A DNA stretch of 64,000 nt from Marinilabiliales bacterium (lineage in GTDB: Bacteria > Bacteroidota > Bacteroidia > Bacteroidales > ML635J-15). The DNA lies in NCBI GenBank assembly GCA_002869385.1, contig PKTB01000013.1:900-64899 (forward strand). Reading direction: 5' to 3'. The notes under the pieces are model-generated. The model had not been told where the DNA came from. It made no database searches and was given only the letters and a program-made list of their open reading frames with translations. Both the position numbers and the translations under genes were made by a program. This document shows positions 29,995 to 38,155 of the stretch, piece after piece (positions within the stretch are counted from its first letter, which is position 1; each line of letters opens with the position of its first letter).

Positions 29995-30648
29995 ATGACA
30001 GACTTTAAAGCAATAATATTCGACATGGATGGTGTTCTGGTAAATTCAGAGCCATTATGGAAAATAGCAGAAACTGAAATTTTAACATCCTTAGGTGTTC
30101 CTGTTACTGAAGAGCAGATACACAATACCTCTGCTATGAGTGTAAAAGGAGTTTGTGAATTTTGGTATAAGATTCATCCATGGGCTAATAAATCTTTTGA
30201 TGAAGTTGAAAAACTTATTGTTGATAGAGTTATAGAATTAATAAAAACTCATGATACAAATATGCCGGATGCATATGAAACTGTAAAATATTTCAAAGAC
30301 TTATCTTTTAAAATCGGTTTAGCTACAAATTCCTCGCATAATATTATTGATGTAGTTTTAACAAAGGTTGGCATTAAACAATACTTTGATTTTATTGCAT
30401 CAGTTCAAGATGTTGAATCAGGTAAACCAGAACCCGATGTGTATTTATTTGCTGCTAAAAACCTGAATGTTAAACCGGAGAACTGTCTGGTTATTGAAGA
30501 TTCTGTCGTTGGAGTACAATCAGCTAAAACTGCCGGTATGACAGTTGTGGCAATGCCGGATAAAAGAGATTGGGACAAACCGGAATACGAAATAGCTGAT
30601 TTTAAGATTAAATCGCTTAAAGGATTTCCAGTCGCAATCCTGAGTTAA
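29995..30648 (+). CDS. HAD-IA phosphatase, HxpB/beta-phosphoglucomutase-like
   Basis: 217 residues, full length for the subfamily. Motif I is FDMDGVL with nucleophile Asp10 and acid/base Asp12, motif II is the GLATNSS segment, motif III is the Lys in SGKPEPDVY, and motif IV is VIEDSVVGVQSA. The helical cap domain sits between motifs I and II (about 18-85). Relatives such as E. coli YniC/HxpB dephosphorylate sugar and sugar-alcohol phosphates such as 2-deoxyglucose-6-phosphate and mannitol-1-phosphate. Cytosolic. Its 3' end overlaps the convergent outer-membrane protein gene by 32 bp. Confidence 0.88.
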   Translation: MTDFKAIIFDMDGVLVNSEPLWKIAETEILTSLGVPVTEEQIHNTSAMSVKGVCEFWYKIHPWANKSFDEVEKLIVDRVIELIKTHDTNMPDAYETVKYFKDLSFKIGLATNSSHNIIDVVLTKVGIKQYFDFIASVQDVESGKPEPDVYLFAAKNLNVKPENCLVIEDSVVGVQSAKTAGMTVVAMPDKRDWDKPEYEIADFKIKSLKGFPVAILS

Positions 30649-31510
30649 TTATTAAATTTCCAGATACTATAGTTCCAATTTCCGGAATATAAAACATATT
30701 AAAAGAAGGTTGAGCTCCTACTGTAATATGGATACGTTTCCAAAATAAATTTTTCTTGCCAATACGAAAATCAAGCCCTAATGGCATAGACATAATTAAT
30801 GTTGTATTAAGTCTTGTTTTATGAGTCTCACTTGAAGAAATATTGTCATAATTTGAATAGCCAAGTGATACATATGCATTAGGTTCATACTCATAAGTAT
30901 CATGTGTATTAACTGAGTAAGTCTCTGTAACAGTACTGTTAAAAGAAAATAATGTCTTTAAATTAAATCCTCCAAGCAAAGCCCAACGTCCATCTGGATT
31001 ATACCTATAAATTATCCCAACATTTAATCCCAGTTTATCAAAACTATACTTTCTATCATAAGAATAATAGGTGCTAACTCCCTTATACCATGTTTCGGCA
31101 CCACTTATTGAAACAAGAGTATCAGTATGTACAAACTCACTATTCGAAGCATGGGAGGCAAACATATTGGTCTCTCCATAAGTTATTCCAACTGTCAATA
31201 CTGGATTAGATTTAAAAAGTTTCTTATTTTCATCAAAAAACTTAAATCCGACATTAGCTCCAAAAAAAGTAGTTTGTAATGGCATACCCCAAAAGAAAGC
31301 TGAACTGGAATATTCTGAAATATTTTCGGGTTGTAAAACAGACTCACCAAATAAATTGTCAAAGTTCTCATTACTGAATGCTTCAAAATTATATGTTTGT
31401 AAACCCTGCCAAATGGAGATTTCACTAATTTCGATCCTACGTGCTTCCTGGCCAAATAGAATAGAATTAGAAATGATAATGATTAGTAAAAAAAGGTATG
31501 TTCTTTTAAT
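30617..31510 (-). CDS. Outer-membrane beta-barrel-like protein lacking a normal start codon
   Basis: The open frame starts after a TAA just upstream of 31510 and ends at 30617 (about 297 residues). Read from the ATT at 31510 it begins I/M-KRTYLFLLIII-SNSILFGQ, a normal signal peptide; no ATG, GTG or TTG lies before that signal. The first ATG is at 31285, inside the mature protein. So the start has probably changed from ATG to ATT. The body has alternating Gly/Tyr-rich strands (FFGANVGFKF, LGYSNYDN, LGLDFRIGKK) and ends in Leu like many small porin-like proteins. No specific family recognised. It overlaps the convergent HAD phosphatase gene. Confidence 0.6.
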   Translation of the reverse strand: MKRTYLFLLIIIISNSILFGQEARRIEISEISIWQGLQTYNFEAFSNENFDNLFGESVLQPENISEYSSSAFFWGMPLQTTFFGANVGFKFFDENKKLFKSNPVLTVGITYGETNMFASHASNSEFVHTDTLVSISGAETWYKGVSTYYSYDRKYSFDKLGLNVGIIYRYNPDGRWALLGGFNLKTLFSFNSTVTETYSVNTHDTYEYEPNAYVSLGYSNYDNISSSETHKTRLNTTLIMSMPLGLDFRIGKKNLFWKRIHITVGAQPSFNMFYIPEIGTIVSGNLIINSGLRLEIL

Positions 31511-31562
31511 TTTATAAATGTATTATAGAGGTAAATATCGCTAATAATTCTTATATATTCAA

Positions 31563-31570
31563 TATATTTG
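31563..31570 (+). promoter_or_regulatory. Putative -7 element of the CAT-like gene
   Basis: TATATTTG (TAnnTTTG) lies 18 bp before the ATG at 31588. Confidence 0.4.
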
Positions 31571-31587
31571 TAAACAAATTACTTCTT

Positions 31588-32217
31588 ATGAATCAAATCG
31601 ATATAAATTCCTGGGAAAGAAAAGAACATTTCGAGTTTTTCAAAGATTTTAAAGAACCATTCTTCGGAATAGTTGCTGATATTAATTGTACAAATGCCTA
31701 TAAATTATGTAAGGAAAACCAAGTTTCCTTCTTCTCATATTATTTGCATAAATCACTAAAAACAGTAAATGAAATCGAGGAATTTAAATATCGCATCGAT
31801 GGTGATAAAATTATTATTTATGATAAAATTCATGCAGCTGCCACTATAGGAAGACCAGACAATACTTTTGCATTTACATTTATTGAATATATTGATGATT
31901 TTAAAGAGTTTAACATCAAACTTCAGGCAGAAATTAAAAGAGTACAACAAACTCCCGGCTTATTTCTTTATCAGGATAAAACCAGAAAAGATGTAATTCA
32001 TTATTCATCTACTCCATGGTTAAAATTCAAAGGCCTTACACATGCAAGAAATCACACAAATGGAGATAGCACTCCACTAATTGTATTTGGCAAGCTCCAT
32101 GAAGATAATGGAAATTTCAAAATGCCTGTAGCTGTTAATGCTCATCATGCACTTATGGATGCATATCATGTTTCCCAATATTACAAAAAGTTTGAGGAAG
32201 AGCTTAATGCATTTTAA
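31588..32217 (+). CDS. Chloramphenicol acetyltransferase-like protein
   Basis: 209 residues, the usual length for type A CAT (about 210-220). The C-terminal active-site motif is AHHALMDAYHV, corresponding to HHAxxDGxHV, with catalytic His187; the Asp of the motif is present but the following Gly is Ala. Other family landmarks are WERKEHFEFF at the N-terminus and FIEYIDDFKEF. It transfers acetyl from acetyl-CoA to a hydroxyl acceptor; many chromosomal CAT-fold proteins of Bacteroidota have unknown substrates, so resistance is not implied. Monocistronic, with its own promoter element. Confidence 0.85.
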   Translation: MNQIDINSWERKEHFEFFKDFKEPFFGIVADINCTNAYKLCKENQVSFFSYYLHKSLKTVNEIEEFKYRIDGDKIIIYDKIHAAATIGRPDNTFAFTFIEYIDDFKEFNIKLQAEIKRVQQTPGLFLYQDKTRKDVIHYSSTPWLKFKGLTHARNHTNGDSTPLIVFGKLHEDNGNFKMPVAVNAHHALMDAYHVSQYYKKFEEELNAF

Positions 32218-32230
32218 ACCAATTTTTAAC

Positions 32231-32238
32231 TATATTTG
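32231..32238 (+). promoter_or_regulatory. Putative -7 element of the CAP-ankyrin gene
   Basis: TATATTTG (TAnnTTTG) lies 48 bp before the ATG at 32286. Confidence 0.35.
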
Positions 32239-32285
32239 GATTAATCTTTGTAATAAAGGTTTTATATTAATCAAACCATGAAAAA

Positions 32286-33722
32286 ATGAAAAAAACTCTT
32301 TTCACAATCATTTTATTTGTCTCAGGTTTAGTTTTATTTGCTCAGCAAATATGTCTAACAAACCAAGAGAAGGAACTTATTGAATTAATTAATCAAAAAA
32401 GAATAGCACTAGGTTACTCCGAATGTGCAGTTTCAGATGTTTTAATGCAGACGGCAAACACAAACTGTAAGGAAATCCTTGATGAAACATATGTAAGCCA
32501 TAAACCTGGTGAATTTGGAGATTACTCAGGAGGTTTTGCCGAAATAAGATATGGGACATCAGAATCAAATCCTGAAAAAATAATTAAAAGCTTATCTTTT
32601 AGAAGTGCTTATACTGATTATAGCGAAATTCTTTTAAGTGAGGAGAAATACGAAGGAAAAAACTGGCAAAGCATAGGTATTTGCATTCGTCAGGAAATGA
32701 TAGTAATATTTTTGGGAGAACAAACTGTCAATAGTTCAGACTACCCTATTTGTGAAGAAGAGCAGTTCTTTGAATTTGACCCAAGTTCGCAATACCCTAC
32801 ATTAAAAACACATTTCCATGAAGATGCGATAATGAGAATTTATAAAATTGATATTTACGGAAATAAAGAAGAATATTATATAAATACATTGTCAAATTTT
32901 ATCGATAAAGAAACTAATCTAAGTCTTCCTTTAAATGAAAATGATATTGTTGAATATGAGTTTTATATTACTCCACAAAAACCACCTGTAGTCCCTCAAC
33001 CACCAGTGTTTTTCAGCATTAAAAGCAGCGAAAAAGGAGATGTTTATAAAACAATTGAATTTCATGGAAACTCATTGCATGAAGTTGAAAAGTATCTTGC
33101 TGAGCTTAATGACATCAACACAACAGATCCTGATTACAATGAATATACTATGTTGCACCGTGCTGTTATTCTAGATTTGCCTGAGGTTGTAAATTATCTT
33201 TTGGAGCATGGAGCAAATATAAATGCTTTATCTGAAGCTAACGAAAATCCGATTCATCTAGTAAAATCGGACGAAGTTTTAAAAATTCTTATGGACAAGG
33301 GATCAAAGTTGGATTATATTTCTGTTGATCAAACCGACCTGCTCTATTCCATTGCATCTGAAGGCTTATTAGAGTCGGTTAAAATCCTTGTAGAAAAAGA
33401 AGGCTTCGATGTTAATCACACAGCCAGAAAAGGAGATAATGCTCTAAATGCTGCTGTGTTTAATGATCATTACAAAGTTGCTGAATATCTTTTGGAACAA
33501 GGAGCAAATCAGGTAATGGGCTGGCTCGTTTATCCGATACATGATGCTGTTGACAATGGAAATCTGGAAATGGTAAAATTACTTGTTGAATATTGTGCAG
33601 ATGTAAATAGTCAAACTTCAGATGGAACAACACCGCTTGATGTTGCAATAATAAATTTTGAGCATAATTCTGAAATTATACAATTCTTAAAAGAAAACGG
33701 TGCAGATTATTCCGGAAACTAA
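32286..33722 (+). CDS. Secreted CAP-like domain plus ankyrin repeat protein
   Basis: 478 residues with a signal peptide (to VLFAQ). Residues about 25-150 resemble the CAP/SCP/PR-1 fold: EKELIELINQKRIALGY, SDVLMQTANTNC and EILLSEEKYEG where family members have the His/Glu-bearing segments; the N-terminal His is partly conserved (VSHKPG). A linker domain (about 160-250) precedes five or so ankyrin repeats (about 265-478: TMLHRAVILDLPEVVNYLLEH, NALNAAVFNDHYKVAEYLLEQ, DGTTPLDVAI). Secreted ankyrin proteins are uncommon outside host-associated bacteria. The stop is 1 bp before the start of the next lipoprotein gene, so the two are co-transcribed. Confidence 0.75.
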   Translation: MKKTLFTIILFVSGLVLFAQQICLTNQEKELIELINQKRIALGYSECAVSDVLMQTANTNCKEILDETYVSHKPGEFGDYSGGFAEIRYGTSESNPEKIIKSLSFRSAYTDYSEILLSEEKYEGKNWQSIGICIRQEMIVIFLGEQTVNSSDYPICEEEQFFEFDPSSQYPTLKTHFHEDAIMRIYKIDIYGNKEEYYINTLSNFIDKETNLSLPLNENDIVEYEFYITPQKPPVVPQPPVFFSIKSSEKGDVYKTIEFHGNSLHEVEKYLAELNDINTTDPDYNEYTMLHRAVILDLPEVVNYLLEHGANINALSEANENPIHLVKSDEVLKILMDKGSKLDYISVDQTDLLYSIASEGLLESVKILVEKEGFDVNHTARKGDNALNAAVFNDHYKVAEYLLEQGANQVMGWLVYPIHDAVDNGNLEMVKLLVEYCADVNSQTSDGTTPLDVAIINFEHNSEIIQFLKENGADYSGN

Positions 33723-33723
33723 A

Positions 33724-34707
33724 ATGAAAAAAATATCTGTATTTATTATCATAACGATCATATTCTTTTTTGTTTCATGCAAAGATGAAAACAATTTACC
33801 TGAGGGGATAGATGTTCGTCAGGAAATGAGAGATTTTGTAATTGAACTTAGCGTTTATGCAAAGAATATAAAATCAGATTTTATTATTATTCCACAAAAT
33901 GGTCAAGCATTAATAACAGATACAGGTGATGAAAACGGAACAGTAAATTCTGAATATGTTGCTGCAATTGATGCTACTGGTAGAGAAGACTTATTTTATG
34001 GTTATAGTGGAGATAATCAAGAAACACCTTTCGATGACAATTTAGAAATGGTAGCTCTATGTAATCTGTTTGAGGAAAACAGCATTCAGGTATTGGTAAC
34101 AGATTACTGCTGGGATGAACAATATGTTGACAATTCATATTACGAAAGTAATCAAGCTAATTATATCTCATTTGCAGCAGATTCCAGGGAATTGAATACC
34201 ATCCCTACTTACCCTATTGAACCATATAATGTAAATTCAGAAAATATTACTGATATTTCAATGGCTAAAAACTTTCTATATTTAATCAATCCTGAAAATT
34301 ATTCGACTAAAGCTGAGATGCTAAACGCTATTAAAGCAACAAATTACGATTTGGTAATAATGGATTTATTTTTTGATGATGTTGCTCTAACAGCACAGGA
34401 TATTGCACAAATAAAATCGAAAAACAACGGAGGATTACGTAAAGTAATATCTTATATGAGTGTTGGTGAAGCAGAAGATTACCGTTACTACTGGCAGGAA
34501 GATTGGAAAAATGAAAAACCTGTTTGGTTGGAGAATGAAAACTCATCATGGGCAGGAAATTATAAAGTGCGATATTGGGAGCAGGAATGGAAAGACATCA
34601 TTTTTTGCAACCAGTACTCATATCTGAAAAAGATAATGGATGCAGGCTTTGATTGTGTTTATCTAGATATTATTGATGGGTATGAATATTTTGAAGAAAA
34701 CTACTAA
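33724..34707 (+). CDS. GH114/TM1410-like lipoprotein, putative endo-alpha-1,4-polygalactosaminidase family
   Basis: 327 residues with signal peptide and lipobox Cys19 (FFFVSC). The body has the features of the GH114 (TM1410, PF03537) TIM-barrel family: REMRDFVIELSVYAK and IIPQNG near the N-terminus, YDLVIMDLFFDD, RKVISYMSVGEAEDYRYYW and the C-terminal FDCVYLDIID, which carry the conserved acidic residues. Characterised members act on galactosamine-containing fungal or bacterial exopolysaccharide. It begins 1 bp after the CAP-ankyrin gene. I chose the ATG at 33724 because the in-frame alternative at 33700 lies inside the previous gene and spoils the signal peptide. Confidence 0.85.
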   Translation: MKKISVFIIITIIFFFVSCKDENNLPEGIDVRQEMRDFVIELSVYAKNIKSDFIIIPQNGQALITDTGDENGTVNSEYVAAIDATGREDLFYGYSGDNQETPFDDNLEMVALCNLFEENSIQVLVTDYCWDEQYVDNSYYESNQANYISFAADSRELNTIPTYPIEPYNVNSENITDISMAKNFLYLINPENYSTKAEMLNAIKATNYDLVIMDLFFDDVALTAQDIAQIKSKNNGGLRKVISYMSVGEAEDYRYYWQEDWKNEKPVWLENENSSWAGNYKVRYWEQEWKDIIFCNQYSYLKKIMDAGFDCVYLDIIDGYEYFEENY

Positions 34708-34791
34708 TTGTTATAACACACGTTTTATTGTTGAACTTGTAATTCAAAATGTCTTGTGTTATTATATTACACAAACGCTATAAGCACTGAT

Positions 34792-35382
34792 ATGAAAGAT
34801 TATCCATTCTTAGAACTAAAGTCATCACTGGAATTTAGGACTTGGTTAGATAAAAATCATAAATTTTCTGATGGTGTGATGCTTATCTTCTATAAAAAAC
34901 ATACAGGCAAATGTACTTTCTCTTATAAAGAAGCTCTTGATGAGGCCTTATGTTATGGTTGGATTGATAGTACAGTTCGTCGAATTGATGATGAAAAATA
35001 TTCTCAGGTCTTCTCTCCCAGAAAGAATATTAAAAATTGGTCGGATGTAAATAAGCAAAAGGTTTTGGCTTTGATTGAAGCCGGACGAATGACCAAGCAC
35101 GGACTTAATAAAATTGACCAATATGTTAAAACAGGTCGTTTGAGCTGGAAAAAGGAAGGAATTACTAAACATGAACAAAAAATGCCCGAAACACCTGACT
35201 TTTTTATTGCTGAGCTAAAGAAAACTCCAGAAACTTATACAAAATTTCAAAAGCTCTCTCCTTCGCATAAGAAAGCATATTTAAATTACATTATATCAGC
35301 TAAAAAGTTAGAAACTCAAATAAATAGGGCAATAAAAGTAAAAAATATACTATTAGATAATAAGAGTCCTAATATCTTATAG
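34792..35382 (+). CDS. YdeI/OmpD-associated family protein
   Basis: 196 residues, cytosolic. Family landmarks are FRTWLDKNH and MLIFYKKHTGK at the N-terminus, YKEALDEALCYGWIDSTVRRID in the middle and SPRKNIKNWSDVNKQKV with GRMTKHGL after it. The C-terminal helix pair (FQKLSPSHKKAYLNYI) is also typical. Some members protect against peptides or bacteriocins, but the biochemical role is not settled. I chose the ATG at 34792 (MKDYPFLEL) rather than the in-frame ATG at 34756. Confidence 0.85.
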   Translation: MKDYPFLELKSSLEFRTWLDKNHKFSDGVMLIFYKKHTGKCTFSYKEALDEALCYGWIDSTVRRIDDEKYSQVFSPRKNIKNWSDVNKQKVLALIEAGRMTKHGLNKIDQYVKTGRLSWKKEGITKHEQKMPETPDFFIAELKKTPETYTKFQKLSPSHKKAYLNYIISAKKLETQINRAIKVKNILLDNKSPNIL

Positions 35383-35386
35383 ACAG

Positions 35387-36241
35387 ATGAAATATAAACC
35401 GGCCATATTTGTTTTTACATTGATTCTTGTACTGTTTTCATGCACAAAGAATAGTACAAATAATAATAACCCTTTTACTCTTACCAAAGTAAATGAGAAT
35501 ATTATACTTGTAGGTTTTGGATCCGATATTATTGCTGCTTTAAAAACTGATAGTGGAATTGTAATTATTGATTCTGGTTGTACCAAAAGACTTACCAAAA
35601 TTTATAAATTTTTAATTACAAAATATTTTGACGAGTCTGAAATCACATATCTTATAAATACTCATGGACATTATGACCATTGTGCTGGTAATAGTGTATT
35701 TACAGAAGTGACAAAGGTTGGCCATTACAATTGTCTGCTTGAGTTGCAAAAAAATCAAACTAGTTCAATTAATACAGATAGCTTATTATTAAGCGTTTCA
35801 AAACAGTATATTAGAAATTTATGTGATGAGGACCTACCCCCTAGCGAAAAGGATGAAATATCAAAACAAGCGATTAAATATAAGTATGCTTCTGAAGATT
35901 ATCAGAACTAATTGAATAATACAAGTTGGGATGTTTTATTTGAAGATACTTTAACTATAAATATTGGAGAAGGTAGAATTGAACTCTATTACTTTGGCAG
36001 TATGCATTCAACTTCAGATGTTTTGGTATATTTTCCGAAGGAGAAAGCAATTTTTACATGTGATTTGTTTTTTGCTGGAGGAAGACCTTCGAAATCAAGC
36101 TTTATTATAACAGATAGCATTCAATGGAAAAAATCTGTAGATAGAATTTATTCTGATATAAACGAGATTGAATATGTCATTGGTGCACATGGACAGGTTT
36201 TATCAAGATCTGATCTTATTGCCTTTTTAGAGAGATTCTAG
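35387..36241 (+). pseudogene. Exported metallo-beta-lactamase fold hydrolase, interrupted by an in-frame TAA
   Basis: About 284 codons with one TAA at 35909-35911; the frame continues without loss (NNTSWDVLFEDTL). A lipoprotein signal peptide (LVLFSC) is followed by the MBL core: HGHYDH zinc motif (about 95-100), a second His in GSMHSTSD, the metal-bridging Asp in FTCDLFF, and a last His in IGAHGQ. The GSMHST and late GAHG arrangement recalls the B1/B2-like branch, but I would not call it a beta-lactamase. The stop lies between the first and second halves of the active site, so a truncated product would be dead. A GAA to TAA change would explain it. The gene starts 4 bp after the YdeI-like gene. 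Confidence 0.85.
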
Positions 36242-36354
36242 TCTTCTTAGATTAACTTATCCTATCATTAGAATGTTGCATACTTGTTAAATTATTTAAA
36301 TAATATTTCAAGTAAAAAATAGTTATTATAAAATAACCTCAAAACTAAAACATT

Positions 36355-37047
36355 ATGAAAACCAGAAATCTAACATTTTCCCTTTTGCTAATTATCATTA
36401 TTGCTCTGTCCTCATGTGTTATGCACAAAGCGTCATATGCACAGGCATATTCCAGCTCAGACACCAGAGGAGGAACTCTATATGCTAACGACGAATCATT
36501 TGGCGGAATGTATGAAACAAAGAATGAGCGAAAAGTTATGTTCAATGCATACTTAACATTAACAGTAAAATGCCCTGATACAGCAAATGTTTATATTGAG
36601 CAAATTGCAAAGAAATATAATGGATATGTTAATCAGATAGGAACATACAGCTCGACAATCAGAGTTGAAAGTGACAAACTAAATGATGCATTGAAAGAAA
36701 TTGAAGCTCTTGGCAGAGTTGATAGAAAGTCTATTTCCGGTCAGGATGTTACCGACGAATATTTGGATTACGAAATTCGTCTCGAAAATGCACAAAAAGC
36801 TCGTGAAAGATATCTCGAATTACTCGAAAAAGCCGAAAATGTTGAAGCTGCTTTAAAGGTTGAAAAAGAGTTAGAACGACTCAATGAAACCATCGATTTG
36901 CTTACAGGAAAAATGAACAGAATTGATCATTTAGTTCAATACTCAACAATTACCATTAGCTTAAATGAAAAGAAAAAACCAGGTGTACTTGGTTATGTTG
37001 GAATGGGCTTATATTACTCCGTTAAGTGGTTGTTTGTGAGGAATTGA
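36355..37047 (+). CDS. DUF4349 lipoprotein with coiled coil
   Basis: 230 residues. Lipobox ALSSC, a DUF4349 domain (about 60-225) with YLTLTVKCPDTANVYIEQIAKK and the conserved GQDVTDEYLDYEIRL, then a heptad-rich coiled coil (about 145-200) and a C-terminal membrane segment (LGYVGMGLYYSVKWLF). The family is periplasmic and of unknown function, often found in stress-related loci. The product is probably tethered at both ends or by the C-terminal helix. The following small DUF2892 gene is on the same strand 82 bp downstream. Confidence 0.85.
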   Translation: MKTRNLTFSLLLIIIIALSSCVMHKASYAQAYSSSDTRGGTLYANDESFGGMYETKNERKVMFNAYLTLTVKCPDTANVYIEQIAKKYNGYVNQIGTYSSTIRVESDKLNDALKEIEALGRVDRKSISGQDVTDEYLDYEIRLENAQKARERYLELLEKAENVEAALKVEKELERLNETIDLLTGKMNRIDHLVQYSTITISLNEKKKPGVLGYVGMGLYYSVKWLFVRN

Positions 37048-37129
37048 TAATTCAATAATACTCAAACAATACTCTCAAATTACTGTTATTCCCATATATA
37101 AATAAACAACAAACTAAAATTGATATATT

Positions 37130-37333
37130 ATGAAAAAAAATATGGGAGCTGCAGATAAAATAGTAAGACTAGTAATTGCAGCAATTATAGCAGTATTATA
37201 TTTAACAGAAGTAATTAGTGGAACTTTAGGAATTGGGTTACTTATCGCAGCAGGAGTTTTTGTTTTAGTGAGCCTAATTGGTTTTTGTCCCCTTTACTTA
37301 CCATTTAAGTTAAGTACAAAAAAGAATGAATGA
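37130..37333 (+). CDS. DUF2892 small membrane protein
   Basis: 67 residues, the full length of the family (PF11127). It starts with the family's MGAADKIVRLVIA and has two membrane helices (about 12-30 and 32-52) ending in GFCPLYLPFKLSTKK, where the Gly-x-Cys-Pro-Leu-Tyr motif is diagnostic. Some relatives are fused to rhodanese domains (YgaP). Function here unknown. A terminator-like hairpin follows. Confidence 0.88.
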   Translation: MKKNMGAADKIVRLVIAAIIAVLYLTEVISGTLGIGLLIAAGVFVLVSLIGFCPLYLPFKLSTKKNE

Positions 37334-37348
37334 AATATCTACTTTTTT

Positions 37349-37373
37349 GAGCCGGTTTTAAGCCGGTTTTTTT
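37349..37373 (+). terminator. Probable terminator after the DUF2892 gene
   Basis: GAGCCGG-TTTTAAG-CCGGTTT can form a 7-bp stem with two G-T pairs, followed by a T-rich run. It lies 16 bp after the stop codon. Confidence 0.55.
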
Positions 37374-37397
37374 AATTTTGCTGTAAATCAAATTGAA

Positions 37398-37847
37398 ATG
37401 ATTAAAAACAAAATTGAGAATACTTTTGGAATAGTTGGAGCCTTTGCTGGAATAATAATACTATTATTCGGAATTTATGCAAGCTTTTACTCTTTGATAG
37501 GTTATACTACTATTATAGTGGGATTATTTCTAGCATTTACTTATACTACTACTAAAATAGATATTGAAAACAAAAAAGCAAAATTCTCAAATAACTTGTT
37601 TGGTATATTCAGTGTTGGATATTGGACAGATATTAAACCAGGTATGTCTATCTGCGTGCATAAAATTACAAAAACCCAAAACATTTTTAGTTTCTCAAAT
37701 CAAAAAACAACACAAAAGACAAGAGATTACAGAGTAATGCTTCTTAATGAGAATGGGCAGGCTATAATGCCATTAATGAAATGTGAAAATAAAGATGAGG
37801 CTGAAGCAGCAGCAGAAAATATGAAGAAAAAATTAGAATTGCTATAA
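37398..37847 (+). CDS. Small membrane protein of unknown function
   Basis: 149 residues with two adjacent membrane helices (about 12-30 and 34-52) followed by a cytosolic-looking beta-rich domain (TTTKIDIENKKAKFSNNL, GYWTDIKPGMSICVHK, YRVMLLNENGQAIMPL), a topology seen in bacterial PH-like membrane proteins. I cannot assign a family. Its stop codon overlaps the ATG of the following zinc ribbon gene (TAATG). Confidence 0.6.
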   Translation: MIKNKIENTFGIVGAFAGIIILLFGIYASFYSLIGYTTIIVGLFLAFTYTTTKIDIENKKAKFSNNLFGIFSVGYWTDIKPGMSICVHKITKTQNIFSFSNQKTTQKTRDYRVMLLNENGQAIMPLMKCENKDEAEAAAENMKKKLELL

Positions 37848-38023
37848 TGAGTTCGCTAAAAGCAAAATTTGGAATTAACTTAAAAGATGTTAATTGTCCT
37901 GATTGTGGAGAACTTCAACCAAAAATCAGAAAGCCAAAAGGCTTATACGAAGTTTTGTGGGGAGGAAACACATGTAAAAAATGTTGATATAAAATGGATA
38001 AATTTGGTAATAAAAGGAAGTAA
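37847..38023 (+). pseudogene. Small zinc ribbon protein with an in-frame TGA replacing a CxxCG glycine
   Basis: A 58-codon frame starting at an ATG that overlaps the previous stop. It encodes two CxxC knuckles: CPDCGE at residues 17-22 and CKKC at 43-46, then TGA at 37985-37987 (codon 47), then YKMDKFGNKRK and a TAA at 38021-38023. In zinc ribbons of this kind the residue after the second knuckle is typically Gly (CxxCG), exactly as in the first knuckle here, so the TGA almost certainly stands for GGA. This is the clearest case in the window that an in-frame stop is a G to T change. Function of the protein unknown. Confidence 0.7.
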
Positions 38024-38155
38024 AAGATAAGCCTAAATCATAAAAATCAAAATCCAAAAATCAAGATAGTGATTAATATGCTGAGTTGAATGCTTAATGA
38101 ACATTCAATATGTTACAACACATTTATCCAGCACTCAATCTAAACCCACCATCGG

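Noticed and set aside
31588-32217. A mobile chloramphenicol resistance gene
   Set aside because: It has the base composition of its neighbours, its own native-type promoter and no mobile element nearby; it looks chromosomal and its substrate is unknown.
35387-36241. A class B beta-lactamase resistance gene
   Set aside because: The fold and zinc ligands are present, but this fold serves many hydrolases and nothing here supports activity on beta-lactams.
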